This document shows, piece by piece, positions 16,625-25,197 of a stretch of 64,000 bases of DNA. Made by a program: the position numbers and the translations under genes. A model generated the notes under the pieces. It was not told where the DNA came from and made no database searches. It saw only the letters and a list, made by a program, of their open reading frames with translations. Source of the DNA: Spirosoma endbachense (GTDB lineage Bacteria > Bacteroidota > Bacteroidia > Cytophagales > Spirosomataceae); NCBI RefSeq assembly GCF_010233585.1, contig NZ_CP045997.1, forward strand, positions 8,640,682 through 8,704,681, read 5' to 3'. The stretch's first letter is position 1, and each line of letters starts with the position of its first letter.

Positions 16625-18292
16625 TTAGAGTGAAACGCCCCGTTTCCAGGGGATAAAATCGTCTTGTCCGTGACGGACAGCAGCAACTTCGGCTTCGCCA
16701 CTGGCTACCCGGATAATCTGTTCCAGCAGTCTTTCGCCCGCCTGTTGAATCGTTTCGTTGCCGTCGATAACCGTTCCCGTGTTGACATCGATAATGTCGG
16801 GCATTCGATTGGCCAGAACCGTATTGCTGGCAATTTTAATAACAGGTGCAATCGGATTGCCGGTTGGCGTTCCCAGACCTGTCGTGAACAGCACAACTGT
16901 AGCGCCCGAGCCAACCTCAGCCGTTGTCGATTCAACGTCGTTGCCGGGTGTACAAAGCAGATTCAGGCCTGGTTTGGTTACAAGCTCGGGGTAGTCAAGC
17001 ACGGCAACTACCGGCGATGTCCCTCCTTTTTTGGAGGCTCCGGCCGACTTCATGGCATCGGTGATCAGGCCATCGCGGATGTTTCCGGGTGACGGATTCA
17101 TGTCAAAGCCCGATCCGGCTTCCTGTGCCCGTTGGGCGTAAGTGCTCATCAGTTCCCGGAACCGGCCGGCCGTTTCAGCATCCACACAGCGGTCGCAGAG
17201 TTCCTGCTCTACCCCGCAGAGTTCAGGGAACTCCGATAGAATGACGGTTCCACCGAGGGCAACGACCAAATCAGAGGCATGTCCCACCGCAGGATTGGCC
17301 GAAATTCCCGAAAAGCCGTCGGAGCCACCGCATTCAAGCCCGATGCTCAGTTTGCTGAGCGGAGCAGGTTGCCGGACACAGGCGTTTGCCTGCATCAACC
17401 CCGCAAACGTCTGCCGAAGCGCCTGGCTGATCAGCGATTCTTCGGTACCAATCGTCTGCTGTTCCAGCACAAATAACGGTTTATCGAACTGCGGGCTTCG
17501 CTTCTGAATTTCTTCCTGCAACATGGCCACCTGCGCATTCTGGCAACCCAGACTCAGCACGGTAGCACCCGAAACGTTGGGGTGGGTAATGTAGCCTGCC
17601 AGCAATCCGCATAGTGCCTGTGCGTCCTGTCGGGTTCCTCCGCAGCCGCCTTCATGTGAAAGAAATTTCACGCCATCAATATTCGGGAATAACCGTAACT
17701 GATTGCGTTTGAGCCCATCGAAGGATTGTTCAGCTCCCTGCAAATCAGCCTGCAATACTTCTTCAATCGTATGACCGGCCTGTACCAAAGCCATCAGTTC
17801 CTGCGTTTGTCGCTGGTACGTATGCCGTCGTGAATAGCCCAGATCACTGACAAGGGCTTCTTCAAGCACCTGAATGTTGCGATTTTCGCAAAATACGAGT
17901 GGCACCACGAGCCAGTAGTTAGCCGTTCCAACGCGACCATCAGAGCGATGATAGCCCATAAACGTCTGCGTCTGCCAACGGTCTACAGTCGGAGGTGTCC
18001 ACTGGTACAACGAGCCATGCAGGTCGTAGCTGTTCGTGGCATGTTGTACATTAAACGTCGTCAGTCGGCCCCCCATCGAAATCGGTTGTTTGGCCTTTCC
18101 GACCAAAACCCCATACATCGTAATCGCATCTCCCGGCGCAAATGCCTGAATCGCCAGTTTATGCTTTGCCGGAATCGCTTCGGTAACGGTCAGGGTCAAT
18201 GCCTCCCATTGCACAGCCTGACCCGGTTCCAGATCGACCAGCGCAACCAGCACTGAATCGTTCGGGTGTATTTTCAGAACGTTCTGTTTCAT
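16625..18292 (-). CDS. uxaA: Altronate dehydratase
   Basis: A 555-residue enzyme that dehydrates D-altronate to 2-keto-3-deoxygluconate, using iron. Both parts of the family are present in one chain: an N-terminal SAF domain (residues about 1-95, VLKIHPNDSVLVALVDLEPG) and the catalytic UxaA domain (from about 105, GRVGTANYWLVVP). Landmarks are FLSHEGGCGGTRQDA, VLSLGCQNAQ, GLECGGSDGFSGISANPAVG and LTTGLGTPTGNPIAPVIK-like sequence near the end. The Gly/Cys-rich segments hold the metal site. The start overlaps the uxaB stop (ATGA, 18289-18292), so translation of the two is coupled. Confidence 0.96.
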   Translation of the reverse strand: MKQNVLKIHPNDSVLVALVDLEPGQAVQWEALTLTVTEAIPAKHKLAIQAFAPGDAITMYGVLVGKAKQPISMGGRLTTFNVQHATNSYDLHGSLYQWTPPTVDRWQTQTFMGYHRSDGRVGTANYWLVVPLVFCENRNIQVLEEALVSDLGYSRRHTYQRQTQELMALVQAGHTIEEVLQADLQGAEQSFDGLKRNQLRLFPNIDGVKFLSHEGGCGGTRQDAQALCGLLAGYITHPNVSGATVLSLGCQNAQVAMLQEEIQKRSPQFDKPLFVLEQQTIGTEESLISQALRQTFAGLMQANACVRQPAPLSKLSIGLECGGSDGFSGISANPAVGHASDLVVALGGTVILSEFPELCGVEQELCDRCVDAETAGRFRELMSTYAQRAQEAGSGFDMNPSPGNIRDGLITDAMKSAGASKKGGTSPVVAVLDYPELVTKPGLNLLCTPGNDVESTTAEVGSGATVVLFTTGLGTPTGNPIAPVIKIASNTVLANRMPDIIDVNTGTVIDGNETIQQAGERLLEQIIRVASGEAEVAAVRHGQDDFIPWKRGVSL

Positions 18293-19824
18293 TTTATTAG
18301 CGCTTCCGGTTGCACCTGACCAAAATAGGCCGACACCGTTGCCAGCACACCTTTATCAAGCATTTGCGTCAGGTGATTGACTACCGCATCAGCAAAGCCA
18401 GGTAACTGGCTCAGGTCATGCCCCCAGAGAGTTGTGTTTTGTAATACGGTTTTTGTCAATTCTTCAGGTGTCAGACTGGCCCAGAGCTCAGCAAAATAAC
18501 CCGCCTGCGCATCATAGATCGGGTATGCTTCGCCATTCCGTTCGCCATACCAGACTTCATCCTCCTGCGTAGTGGCCCGCATGAACAACAGATAAGCAGC
18601 AAAGCCCAGTGATATGTACCGGGGAGTTACGGCTAATTTCTGGTAGTAATGGAGCAACGTCGGTACATTCCGCATCTGCATCTTGGCCGAATATTGCATG
18701 GTAATAGCCAGCCAACGGTGCTCGATGAATGGATTCCTAAACCGATCCAGCACCTGAAAACCAAATCGTTGCGCTGTTTTCTCATCGACCTGATACGGAA
18801 TACCCGGAATCAGTTCGGCCAGCATCACATTGCTGACAAAAGCCGACAGGACTTCATCGTCCATTGCCTCACGAACAGTATCGAACCCGCTCAGGAAAGC
18901 CAGTCCACAACTCAATGTATGGGTGCCGTTCAGCAGGCGTAATTTCAGTTCACGGAACAGGTCGATATTAGGCCGGATGATCACGTTCTCGTCGGTCTGA
19001 TGAAACGATAGCACTTCCTGAACGTGTTCGTCGCCCTCGATGGCCCACAATTTAAACGCTTCCGAAATGGTCAGCAAGTCATCTTCGTAGCCCAGTTGCT
19101 CGGTCAGGGCATGCTGAGTAGCAGGGTCAGGACGACCGGGTACAATGCGATCGACCAGCGAGTTACAGCAGGTATTGGCCGTTTCGAGCCAATCGATAAA
19201 CGCACTTTCCAAACCATTCCGATGCGCTAATTCCAATAGAATTCCTTCCAGTTTGGTGCCGTTTTCCGGAATAAGTTCTGTCGGCACAATGACCAGCCCT
19301 TTTGTCGGATCACCATTGAAAGCCTGAAAACGAGCGTACAATACGGCCAGTAGTTTACCGGGAAACGATTCGGGGGGCGACTGGCGGATATCATCCTGCA
19401 CGAGCTGAATGCCTATTTCGGTCGTGTTTGAAATCACGATCTGTAAATCAGGGCTAGCAGCAAATTTGAGGATCTCATCCCATGATTGTTTGGCCGACAA
19501 CACCCGACTAATGGCCGAGCAAACAACATTCTGTTCAACGGTCCGGCGATTTTCGACACCCCGGATGCAAAGCGTATACAGATTATCCTGCCGGGTAAAG
19601 GCTGTCATATCTCCTCCATCGGTCGATTTTACGACCACAATTCGCCCGTTAAAAATTCCCTGCCGGTTCGCCTTGTCGATCAGGTAGTCGGGCAGTCCCC
19701 GCAACAACACCCCCGTTCCGAATTGGAGTACCCGCTCCGGAAGTTGTAACAACTCATCAGAAGGAAGGCTGACGTCGGTTTGCGACTGAATACTTGATAG
19801 CGATTGTATTGTTAATGAGTCCAT
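18289..19824 (-). CDS. uxaB: Tagaturonate reductase (altronate oxidoreductase)
   Basis: A mannitol-dehydrogenase-family enzyme of 511 residues from the ATG at 19824 (MDSLTIQSL); 19854 is a longer alternative. It reduces D-tagaturonate to D-altronate with NADH. The N-terminal Rossmann part has VLQFGTGVLLRGLPDYLIDKAN split as 'VLQFGTGVLLRG' and 'LPDYLIDKAN', and IVVVKSTDGGD. The catalytic C-terminal part has KLRLLNGTHTLSCGLAFLSG with the conserved Lys/Asn/His set and PFIEHRWLAITMQYS. Because uxaC and uxaA flank it, tagaturonate is preferred over fructuronate as substrate. First gene of the operon; the operator dyad lies about 200 bases upstream. Confidence 0.95.
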   Translation of the reverse strand: MDSLTIQSLSSIQSQTDVSLPSDELLQLPERVLQFGTGVLLRGLPDYLIDKANRQGIFNGRIVVVKSTDGGDMTAFTRQDNLYTLCIRGVENRRTVEQNVVCSAISRVLSAKQSWDEILKFAASPDLQIVISNTTEIGIQLVQDDIRQSPPESFPGKLLAVLYARFQAFNGDPTKGLVIVPTELIPENGTKLEGILLELAHRNGLESAFIDWLETANTCCNSLVDRIVPGRPDPATQHALTEQLGYEDDLLTISEAFKLWAIEGDEHVQEVLSFHQTDENVIIRPNIDLFRELKLRLLNGTHTLSCGLAFLSGFDTVREAMDDEVLSAFVSNVMLAELIPGIPYQVDEKTAQRFGFQVLDRFRNPFIEHRWLAITMQYSAKMQMRNVPTLLHYYQKLAVTPRYISLGFAAYLLFMRATTQEDEVWYGERNGEAYPIYDAQAGYFAELWASLTPEELTKTVLQNTTLWGHDLSQLPGFADAVVNHLTQMLDKGVLATVSAYFGQVQPEALIK

Positions 19825-20158
19825 ATTCTTGAATGACGATACCTCAGCAAGCAATAATTTCCAATAGGGCTTATTACTCCATGAGCAGGTTGAACAAAAC
19901 AGAAAATTATCTTTTTCGTGGAAATGGCTTAACCGGGAAGATGAAGTGCGTAGCGAATTGCCTGAATAAGGTTAAGCAGGATGTTTTTTATATTGAAATT
20001 TTAAATGATATTTATTCATGCAAACGTTATCGGGAACGTTGCCGGATTTTAATTTTCCTTACTACCAGTTACGGTGTAAGTAGTTGAACCCTATTTAAAG
20101 CTTCTACTTAAGTAGCACCTGGTGCTCAATATTTTTTTGTATTTTACCAATAATCACC
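19825..20158. other. Divergent uxaB-lacI regulatory region
   Basis: This 334-base AT-rich gap carries the promoters of uxaB (-) and the lacI-type gene (+) and one copy of the regulon dyad (20023-20040). An 84-codon open frame on the + strand across it (19833-20087) has no protein-like pattern and is not called. Confidence 0.8.
20018..20040 (-). promoter_or_regulatory. Predicted LacI-type operator between uxaB and lacI (site B)
   Basis: Core 20023-20040 reads AACGTT-A-TCGG-G-AACGTT, preceded on the + strand by ATGCAA, matching sites A and C in sequence and orientation. Reading toward uxaB, a TTTG box directly follows the dyad and an AT-rich TAAAATTT lies about 18 bases on, as for a -33/-7 promoter. 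The site can control uxaB and also the regulator's own gene. Confidence 0.78.
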
Positions 20159-21184
20159 TTGGACGCGATCACCATAAAAGATATTGCCCGTGCTTTAAAT
20201 CTTTCGACCTCGACTGTCTCGCGGGCCTTGCGGGACAGTTATGAAATCAATCCGGAGACAAAACGACTGGTTATTGAATATGCTGAGCGACTTAATTATC
20301 GGCCGAATCCGATTGCACTCAGTTTAAAAGAGAATCGTAGCCGGGTTATCGGTGTTGTTGTGCCCCAAATTGCCAATAATTTTTTCTCGCAGGCTATCAA
20401 TGGCATCGAAGCAATCGCCTACAATCGAGGCTATCACGTTATCATTTTTCAAAGCCACGAGTCCTACGAACGGGAAGTGGCGACGGTGCAGCAGGCGGTT
20501 GCCAGAAAAGCGGACGGGCTGCTGATCTCACTGTCCAGCAGCACCTCTGATGTTTCGCATTTGCGTGAGTTGCAGGAGAAAAAATTACCTATCGTTCTAT
20601 TTGATCGGGTATCGAAGGAAATAGACTCCCCCTGTATTACGGCGGATAATTTTGGCGGAGCCTTTGCCGCCACTGAACACCTGATCCAATCGGGTCGTCG
20701 ACGGATTGCGCACCTGACCATTCCTCCCTATATTTCAATTACACAGGAGCGCCTGGCGGGCTACCGCGCGGCTTTGGAACAGTATGGCATCGCCTATGAC
20801 GAAAGCCTGATCCGGTATGCGGGGTTCGGTCATAATGAAGTAGAACCGATTGTCGATGATTTATTAAGCCTGTCGCCCGATGCTTTTTTCGCGGCCAGCG
20901 ACCGGCTGGCAATTGGTTGCCTGTCGGCGCTTAAAAAGCGGAATATTTCCATTCCTGAAGGCGTTTCACTGATTGGTTTCACCAATACCACAGTAGCGGA
21001 TCTGCTTGCCCCTCCAATGAGTACGGTTGAACAGCCTGCTCAGGAAATTGGTCAGGTAGCCGCTGGTCGACTTATCGATTTAATTGAGGGAAAACAGAAA
21101 ATACCACAGCCCGGCACGATCCGGATTCCAACCAAGCTAATCGTGCGGGCTTCGTCGCAGTTAGAAAGTACGCTCCTTACCTAA
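20159..21184 (+). CDS. LacI family regulator of the pectin/galacturonate genes
   Basis: A 341-residue repressor-type protein. The DNA-binding helix-turn-helix is at about residues 4-23 (TIKDIARALNLSTSTVSRAL), with the hinge NYRPNPIALSLKENRS near 46-61. The rest is a periplasmic-binding-protein-like effector domain (IGVVVPQIANNFF, LFDRVSKEID, RLAIGCLSAL, GFTNTTVADLLAPPMSTVEQ). A TTG start is used at 20159; no ATG or GTG is placed better, and the following MDAITIKDIA pattern is the normal start of this family. It sits between the uxa operon and the GH105/GH28 operon and near all three copies of a matching dyad, so it is the likely regulator. The inducer may be galacturonate, tagaturonate or KDG (inference). 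Confidence 0.92.
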   Translation: MDAITIKDIARALNLSTSTVSRALRDSYEINPETKRLVIEYAERLNYRPNPIALSLKENRSRVIGVVVPQIANNFFSQAINGIEAIAYNRGYHVIIFQSHESYEREVATVQQAVARKADGLLISLSSSTSDVSHLRELQEKKLPIVLFDRVSKEIDSPCITADNFGGAFAATEHLIQSGRRRIAHLTIPPYISITQERLAGYRAALEQYGIAYDESLIRYAGFGHNEVEPIVDDLLSLSPDAFFAASDRLAIGCLSALKKRNISIPEGVSLIGFTNTTVADLLAPPMSTVEQPAQEIGQVAAGRLIDLIEGKQKIPQPGTIRIPTKLIVRASSQLESTLLT

Positions 21185-21202
21185 TCAACAGGAAGCTAAA
21201 CG

Positions 21203-21239
21203 AGTGAAGCCGGGTCTAAGACCCGGCTTCACTTTTTAT
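21203..21239 (+). terminator. Terminator of the lacI-type gene
   Basis: Arms AGTGAAGCCGGGTCT (21203-21217) and its complement (21219-21233) form a GC-rich stem followed by TTTTTAT. It ends the regulator transcript and, read the other way, helps end the convergent GH105 transcript. Confidence 0.88.
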
Positions 21240-21261
21240 CTATAAAAGACTGGCAATCAAA

Positions 21262-23187
21262 TTACTTAGCCTGCTTTAACAGCCAGGTAGCCAGGTCTTT
21301 TCCGGCACTAAAGTTTTCGTAGCGGGCTGGTATTTTCCGACCGTCGGTATATTCATTGTAAAGCCACGGATCGCCCACGGCGAAAACTGTGCCCTTACCC
21401 ACGTTAGCGACGGCAATTATAACATTATCACCAGCACTCACGACCGATTTAGCCGGAGCTTTCACACTCAGCGGAGACAATTCTTTGATGTACACCTCTT
21501 TGGTGTGTGAAAAAATCGGATTACCCGCTGAAATTTTCACCGAGCCCTGTTCGAACTGATCGCCTTTCACCATGTTCACGTTTTTGGGAAGGAACTGCAA
21601 CCCGAACTGAGCAGCTAACTGGTTAAAATGGAGATGTTCGCAGTTGGACGTGTCATTGGACATCAGGACCAGAACACCACCGGCTTTTACCCAGTCACTA
21701 ATGGCTTTGCTGTCGGCCTGGCTCACATAATTAGGCTTGGCGGTTTCTTTAGGTGTATCGGGATCAACGATGATGTAGACATCAACGCCCTTTAACGAAG
21801 CAGCCGTTGGTGCAGATGACACCGATACCGTTTTAGCGCCCAGATCGCGGAAGGTATTCCCCCAGAGCCAGAAACCCGAGTGCTGACGGTCTTCCCAGGT
21901 ATAGTGGAAAGGCTCCTGCTCTCCAGTAATACCTTTACGAAACTCATGATTGAAGTAGGTATCAACCCCAACGGTTTTACCTTTACCCAGGCCAGCCTCT
22001 TCAGCGGTTTCCATTTCAACACTCGCCATAATAAAAGGCCCAACACCCTTCAGATCATCCTTACGCAGGGGCTCACTCAGGTAATAGTCGTAGCTACCGC
22101 TTCGGTATGGGTTTCCGCCCAGACCGCTCACACTCACTGTTTTTTCGAGGTGAATCAGTCCTGCTTCATCAGTCGAGATGAAATTTTTAAGCATACCAGT
22201 ATACCCTTTTTTCGCATAGGTCATCATTGATGCGGGCAGATAACCCAGCCGAACTCCTTTGGCCAGCCCGTAAACGAACATCGCCGTACCGGATGCTTCC
22301 ATGTAGTTGCCTTTATCGCCCCCGCGATCGGTCACCTGATACCAGCAACCTTCTTTGGGGTCCTGATAGTTCACCACCGCGGGCATCAGCCGTTGCAGGA
22401 TCGCGACTAACTCGCCCCGGCGCGGCTGATCGGCCGGAATGTAATCCAGCACATCGACCAACGCCATGACATACCAACCAATAGACCGGCTCCAGAAATT
22501 TGGCGACTTCCCGGTTTTAGGATCGGCCCACTTCTGCTCACGACTTTCATCCCAGCCATGGTACAACAACCCCGTTTTAGGATCGTGGGCATGTTGCTCC
22601 ATCCAGACAAACTGATTGATGATGTCATTAAAATCCTTCCCATCGCGGCTAAAGAGTCGCGTGTATTCAGCATAGAAAGGCTCGGCCATGTAAAGACCAT
22701 CGAGCCACATCTGATTGGGGTAGATTTTTTTATGCCAGAAACCGCCTTCTTTCGTGCGGGGCTGCTCCGCTAGTTGCTTACGAAGCAGGTCGGCAGCTTT
22801 ACGGTATTTTTCCTTGTTGGGCAGCGTTTGCTGATACAGCAGCAACAACGACCGGCCGGGAGTAACGTAATCAATATTGAAATGATCCAGATCGTAGGTT
22901 CGGATCGTGCCATCGGCATTTACGAAGCGGTCCATATTTTTCTGGATGTAATTGATATAACGGGCGTCGCCGGTACGATACCACAGCAGTTCGTATGACC
23001 GCAGTAAAACGCCCATTTCATACTCCCAACGGGCCATTTTAGCCCTTGGATAAGCGATCGAATCCGGATTGGTAGTCAGCATGGAAGCTGCCATTCGCTG
23101 TGACCACGGCAGCGGAGTCGACCCGTTCGATTGAGCAACCAGGCTATAGGGTAGTACAAGCAGGCTAAGGAGAATTATTTTTTTCAT
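21262..23187 (-). CDS. GH105 unsaturated rhamnogalacturonyl hydrolase with C-terminal DUF4350-like domain
   Basis: A 641-residue secreted protein, about 270 residues longer than a plain GH105. Signal peptide MKKIILLSLLVLPYSLVAQ. Residues about 25-400 form the GH88/GH105 alpha/alpha barrel: WEYEMGVLLRSYELLWYRTGD, NQMWLDGLYMAEPF with the probable catalytic Asp163, and NFWSRSIGWYVMALVDVL. It would remove the unsaturated uronate left by pectate or rhamnogalacturonan lyases. Residues about 415-641 read as a DUF4350/GATase-like alpha/beta domain (VDVYIIVDPDTP, AISDWVKAGGVLVLMSND, FAVGDPWLYNEY), of unknown role. The gene starts 6 bases after GH28, so both share one transcript under site C. Confidence 0.92.
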   Translation of the reverse strand: MKKIILLSLLVLPYSLVAQSNGSTPLPWSQRMAASMLTTNPDSIAYPRAKMARWEYEMGVLLRSYELLWYRTGDARYINYIQKNMDRFVNADGTIRTYDLDHFNIDYVTPGRSLLLLYQQTLPNKEKYRKAADLLRKQLAEQPRTKEGGFWHKKIYPNQMWLDGLYMAEPFYAEYTRLFSRDGKDFNDIINQFVWMEQHAHDPKTGLLYHGWDESREQKWADPKTGKSPNFWSRSIGWYVMALVDVLDYIPADQPRRGELVAILQRLMPAVVNYQDPKEGCWYQVTDRGGDKGNYMEASGTAMFVYGLAKGVRLGYLPASMMTYAKKGYTGMLKNFISTDEAGLIHLEKTVSVSGLGGNPYRSGSYDYYLSEPLRKDDLKGVGPFIMASVEMETAEEAGLGKGKTVGVDTYFNHEFRKGITGEQEPFHYTWEDRQHSGFWLWGNTFRDLGAKTVSVSSAPTAASLKGVDVYIIVDPDTPKETAKPNYVSQADSKAISDWVKAGGVLVLMSNDTSNCEHLHFNQLAAQFGLQFLPKNVNMVKGDQFEQGSVKISAGNPIFSHTKEVYIKELSPLSVKAPAKSVVSAGDNVIIAVANVGKGTVFAVGDPWLYNEYTDGRKIPARYENFSAGKDLATWLLKQAK

Positions 23188-23193
23188 GGATTC

Positions 23194-24879
23194 TTATTTC
23201 GTAGTCAACGAGTTAATAGGGACGTTGGCGTCGGTTTCTACTGTTTTGCGGGCGTGCGAGGTGTCGGTGTTCAGCAATCGAATATCTTTCGAACGATCGC
23301 CAGCGATGTGCATGAGCAGGTCTGGATTGCCTGAATACTGGATTTTATCGAACGTCAGATTCCGGCTGTTCTGAATCTGCATAACGGTTTTTGCACTCGT
23401 AATCAGCGAGACGTTTTTCAGACGAATATTGTCGGCTTCGATGCAAACTAAGCCTTTCCGGGCTTGTATAACGGCATTTTCGATCAGGATATCCTTAACG
23501 GCCATTTCGGGTAAACCACGAACCAGAATGGCCGTTTCGGCTCCCTTACACATGACATTACGCACCTGAAAGGACCGGAACTGCGGTGTAGCATCCGAAA
23601 GGGGTTGGGCCGGAATAGCGGGTAATTCATTCGATTCTCCCTGTTGCGGAACCGGATCTTTGGCGGCATAATACATATCAAACAGAATGGCCTCGCCAGC
23701 AATATCGGTCATATCGATGCCATCGATAAAAATATTTTCGACGACACCACCACGACCACGGGCGGTTTTGAAACGAAGTCCCACATCGGTACCCATGAAG
23801 GTACAATTCGACACATACAGATTTCGCACACCACCCGACATTTCGCTGCCGATGACAAATCCACCATGTGCGTGATATACCCGGCAATTACGAACAAGTA
23901 TGTTCTCCGTTGGAACGCCCCGTTTGCGGCCCTGCTCGTCGCGACCGGATTTGATGCAGATACCATCATCACCCACATCGAACGTGCAATTTTCGACCAG
24001 ACCATTGCGGCACGATTCAAGATCCAGACCATCGCCGTTCTGTGCGTACCACGGATTTTTCACATTGAGATTACGTAAGGTAATGTGCTCACACAAAAGC
24101 GGGTGCAGGCACCAGGCCGGAGAATTCTGAAAGGTGACACCCTCCAGCAGAATCCGCTTACAGCGTGTCAGACTCAGCATGTTCGGCCGTAGAAAATCTT
24201 TAATATCCAGGTAGTCGCCGGGCGCTCCATCTTTTTTTATCGTTGCAGTAGCCCCCTTTAGCGACTGCGCCGACGGATACCAGGAATCCTGTTTATCGTT
24301 TAGCACACCACCCGATGCAACGAGTTTTTTCCACTGATCGGCGGTGAGCTTGCTTTTCTTCACCATTCGCCAGACCTCCCCGGCTCCATCCAGAATACCG
24401 CTACCGGTTATGGCTATGTTTTCCAGATCGGTACCAGAAATGGGAGCCTGATTTCGGACGGCATCCTCCCCTTCCCAGGTTGTTTTAACCAGTGGGTAGG
24501 CATCCCGTTGATTGGTGAATTGTAGCAAGGCTCCGCTGGCGACGTGTAGATTCACGTTACTTTTCAGGGCAATCGGGCCAGTCAGCCACAGCCCGTGCGG
24601 AACAAGTACCACGCCCCCTCCACCCCGATTGCATTGCTCGATGGCTTTGTTAAGAATAGCCGTATTGAGTGTCAATCCATCAGCAACAGCGCCCAGCTTG
24701 CTGATGTTAATGGTATCTTTTCGGAAAGTCGGGGTAATAACTGGCGGCAAATCGTAGCGAAAAGCAGCATTCAACGAAACCAGCGGGTTCGTGTTGGGCC
24801 CATCTGTGAGATGAACTCCTGCGTCTGGTCGAAAAGCCGCAGCAACCCCCAGAAGGGCTAATCCAGTGAGTATTTTCAT
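23194..24879 (-). CDS. Polygalacturonase (GH28)
   Basis: A 561-residue secreted right-handed beta-helix enzyme that hydrolyses galacturonan or related pectin chains. Signal peptide about residues 1-16. The four GH28 active-site motifs are present: NGDGLD (281-286, NTD-type), DVGDDG (301-306) with the catalytic Asp pair, HGG (338-340) and RFK (369-371, RIK-type). A long insert of about 60 residues between 165 and 225 (TADQWKKLVASGG) is shared by exo-acting Bacteroidota members. Transcribed ahead of GH105. The promoter region carries site C about 135 bases upstream. Whether it acts on homogalacturonan or rhamnogalacturonan cannot be decided by eye. Confidence 0.93.
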   Translation of the reverse strand: MKILTGLALLGVAAAFRPDAGVHLTDGPNTNPLVSLNAAFRYDLPPVITPTFRKDTINISKLGAVADGLTLNTAILNKAIEQCNRGGGGVVLVPHGLWLTGPIALKSNVNLHVASGALLQFTNQRDAYPLVKTTWEGEDAVRNQAPISGTDLENIAITGSGILDGAGEVWRMVKKSKLTADQWKKLVASGGVLNDKQDSWYPSAQSLKGATATIKKDGAPGDYLDIKDFLRPNMLSLTRCKRILLEGVTFQNSPAWCLHPLLCEHITLRNLNVKNPWYAQNGDGLDLESCRNGLVENCTFDVGDDGICIKSGRDEQGRKRGVPTENILVRNCRVYHAHGGFVIGSEMSGGVRNLYVSNCTFMGTDVGLRFKTARGRGGVVENIFIDGIDMTDIAGEAILFDMYYAAKDPVPQQGESNELPAIPAQPLSDATPQFRSFQVRNVMCKGAETAILVRGLPEMAVKDILIENAVIQARKGLVCIEADNIRLKNVSLITSAKTVMQIQNSRNLTFDKIQYSGNPDLLMHIAGDRSKDIRLLNTDTSHARKTVETDANVPINSLTTK

Positions 24880-25003
24880 GATGTCTTTTTCAGGGTCAGT
24901 GCAATACGAATTGGTGACGTCAAGTCATGTTGGCGACTTCCAATCCGGCAATTTCTCCCTAAAGTGACAGCAAATGCAGTACTCTTTCAAGAATGCCTTT
25001 ACC

Positions 25004-25033
25004 TTTTTTTACGCAAACGTTCCCGGCAACGTT
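25004..25033 (-). promoter_or_regulatory. Predicted LacI-type operator upstream of GH28 (site C)
   Basis: Core 25016-25033 reads AACGTT-C-CCGG-C-AACGTT, a perfect 18-bp dyad. It is preceded by T7 and ACGCAA (25004-25016) exactly as at site A. Toward GH28 a TTTG box follows at once and CATTCTTG lies 18 bases on, placed as -33 and -7 elements. Repressor binding would block the GH28-GH105 promoter. Confidence 0.8.
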
Positions 25034-25070
25034 GTCATCACGCCCGGTTGACTACGATTCTCCGGTCAAA

Positions 25071-25113
25071 ATGAGAAAAGCTGATTGTTACCAGAACAAT
25101 CAGCTTTTCTCAT
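25071..25113 (-). terminator. Terminator of the GMC oxidoreductase gene
   Basis: Perfect 19-base arms (25071-25089 and 25095-25113) with the five-base loop ACCAG; the stem has runs of A and T at its base. It lies 85 bases after the oxidoreductase stop on the - strand. Confidence 0.8.
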
Positions 25114-25197
25114 CAGGGTTTTTCCTGGTCGATTTTCAAGGTCTCATTTCACCCCAAAAGCGGCCATTTATCGGCTTGCTATCAGGCCTTTATTTTG

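Larger units (their letters stand above)
24880..25197. other. Regulatory gap upstream of GH28
   Basis: The 318-base gap holds operator site C (25016-25033) for GH28 and the terminator hairpin of the GMC oxidoreductase (25071-25113). A + strand open frame of 86 codons running through it looks like chance. Confidence 0.8.

Noticed and set aside
19833..20087. 84-codon + strand open frame upstream of the lacI-type gene
   Set aside because: It spans the uxaB promoter and operator; the translation has no domain-like pattern.
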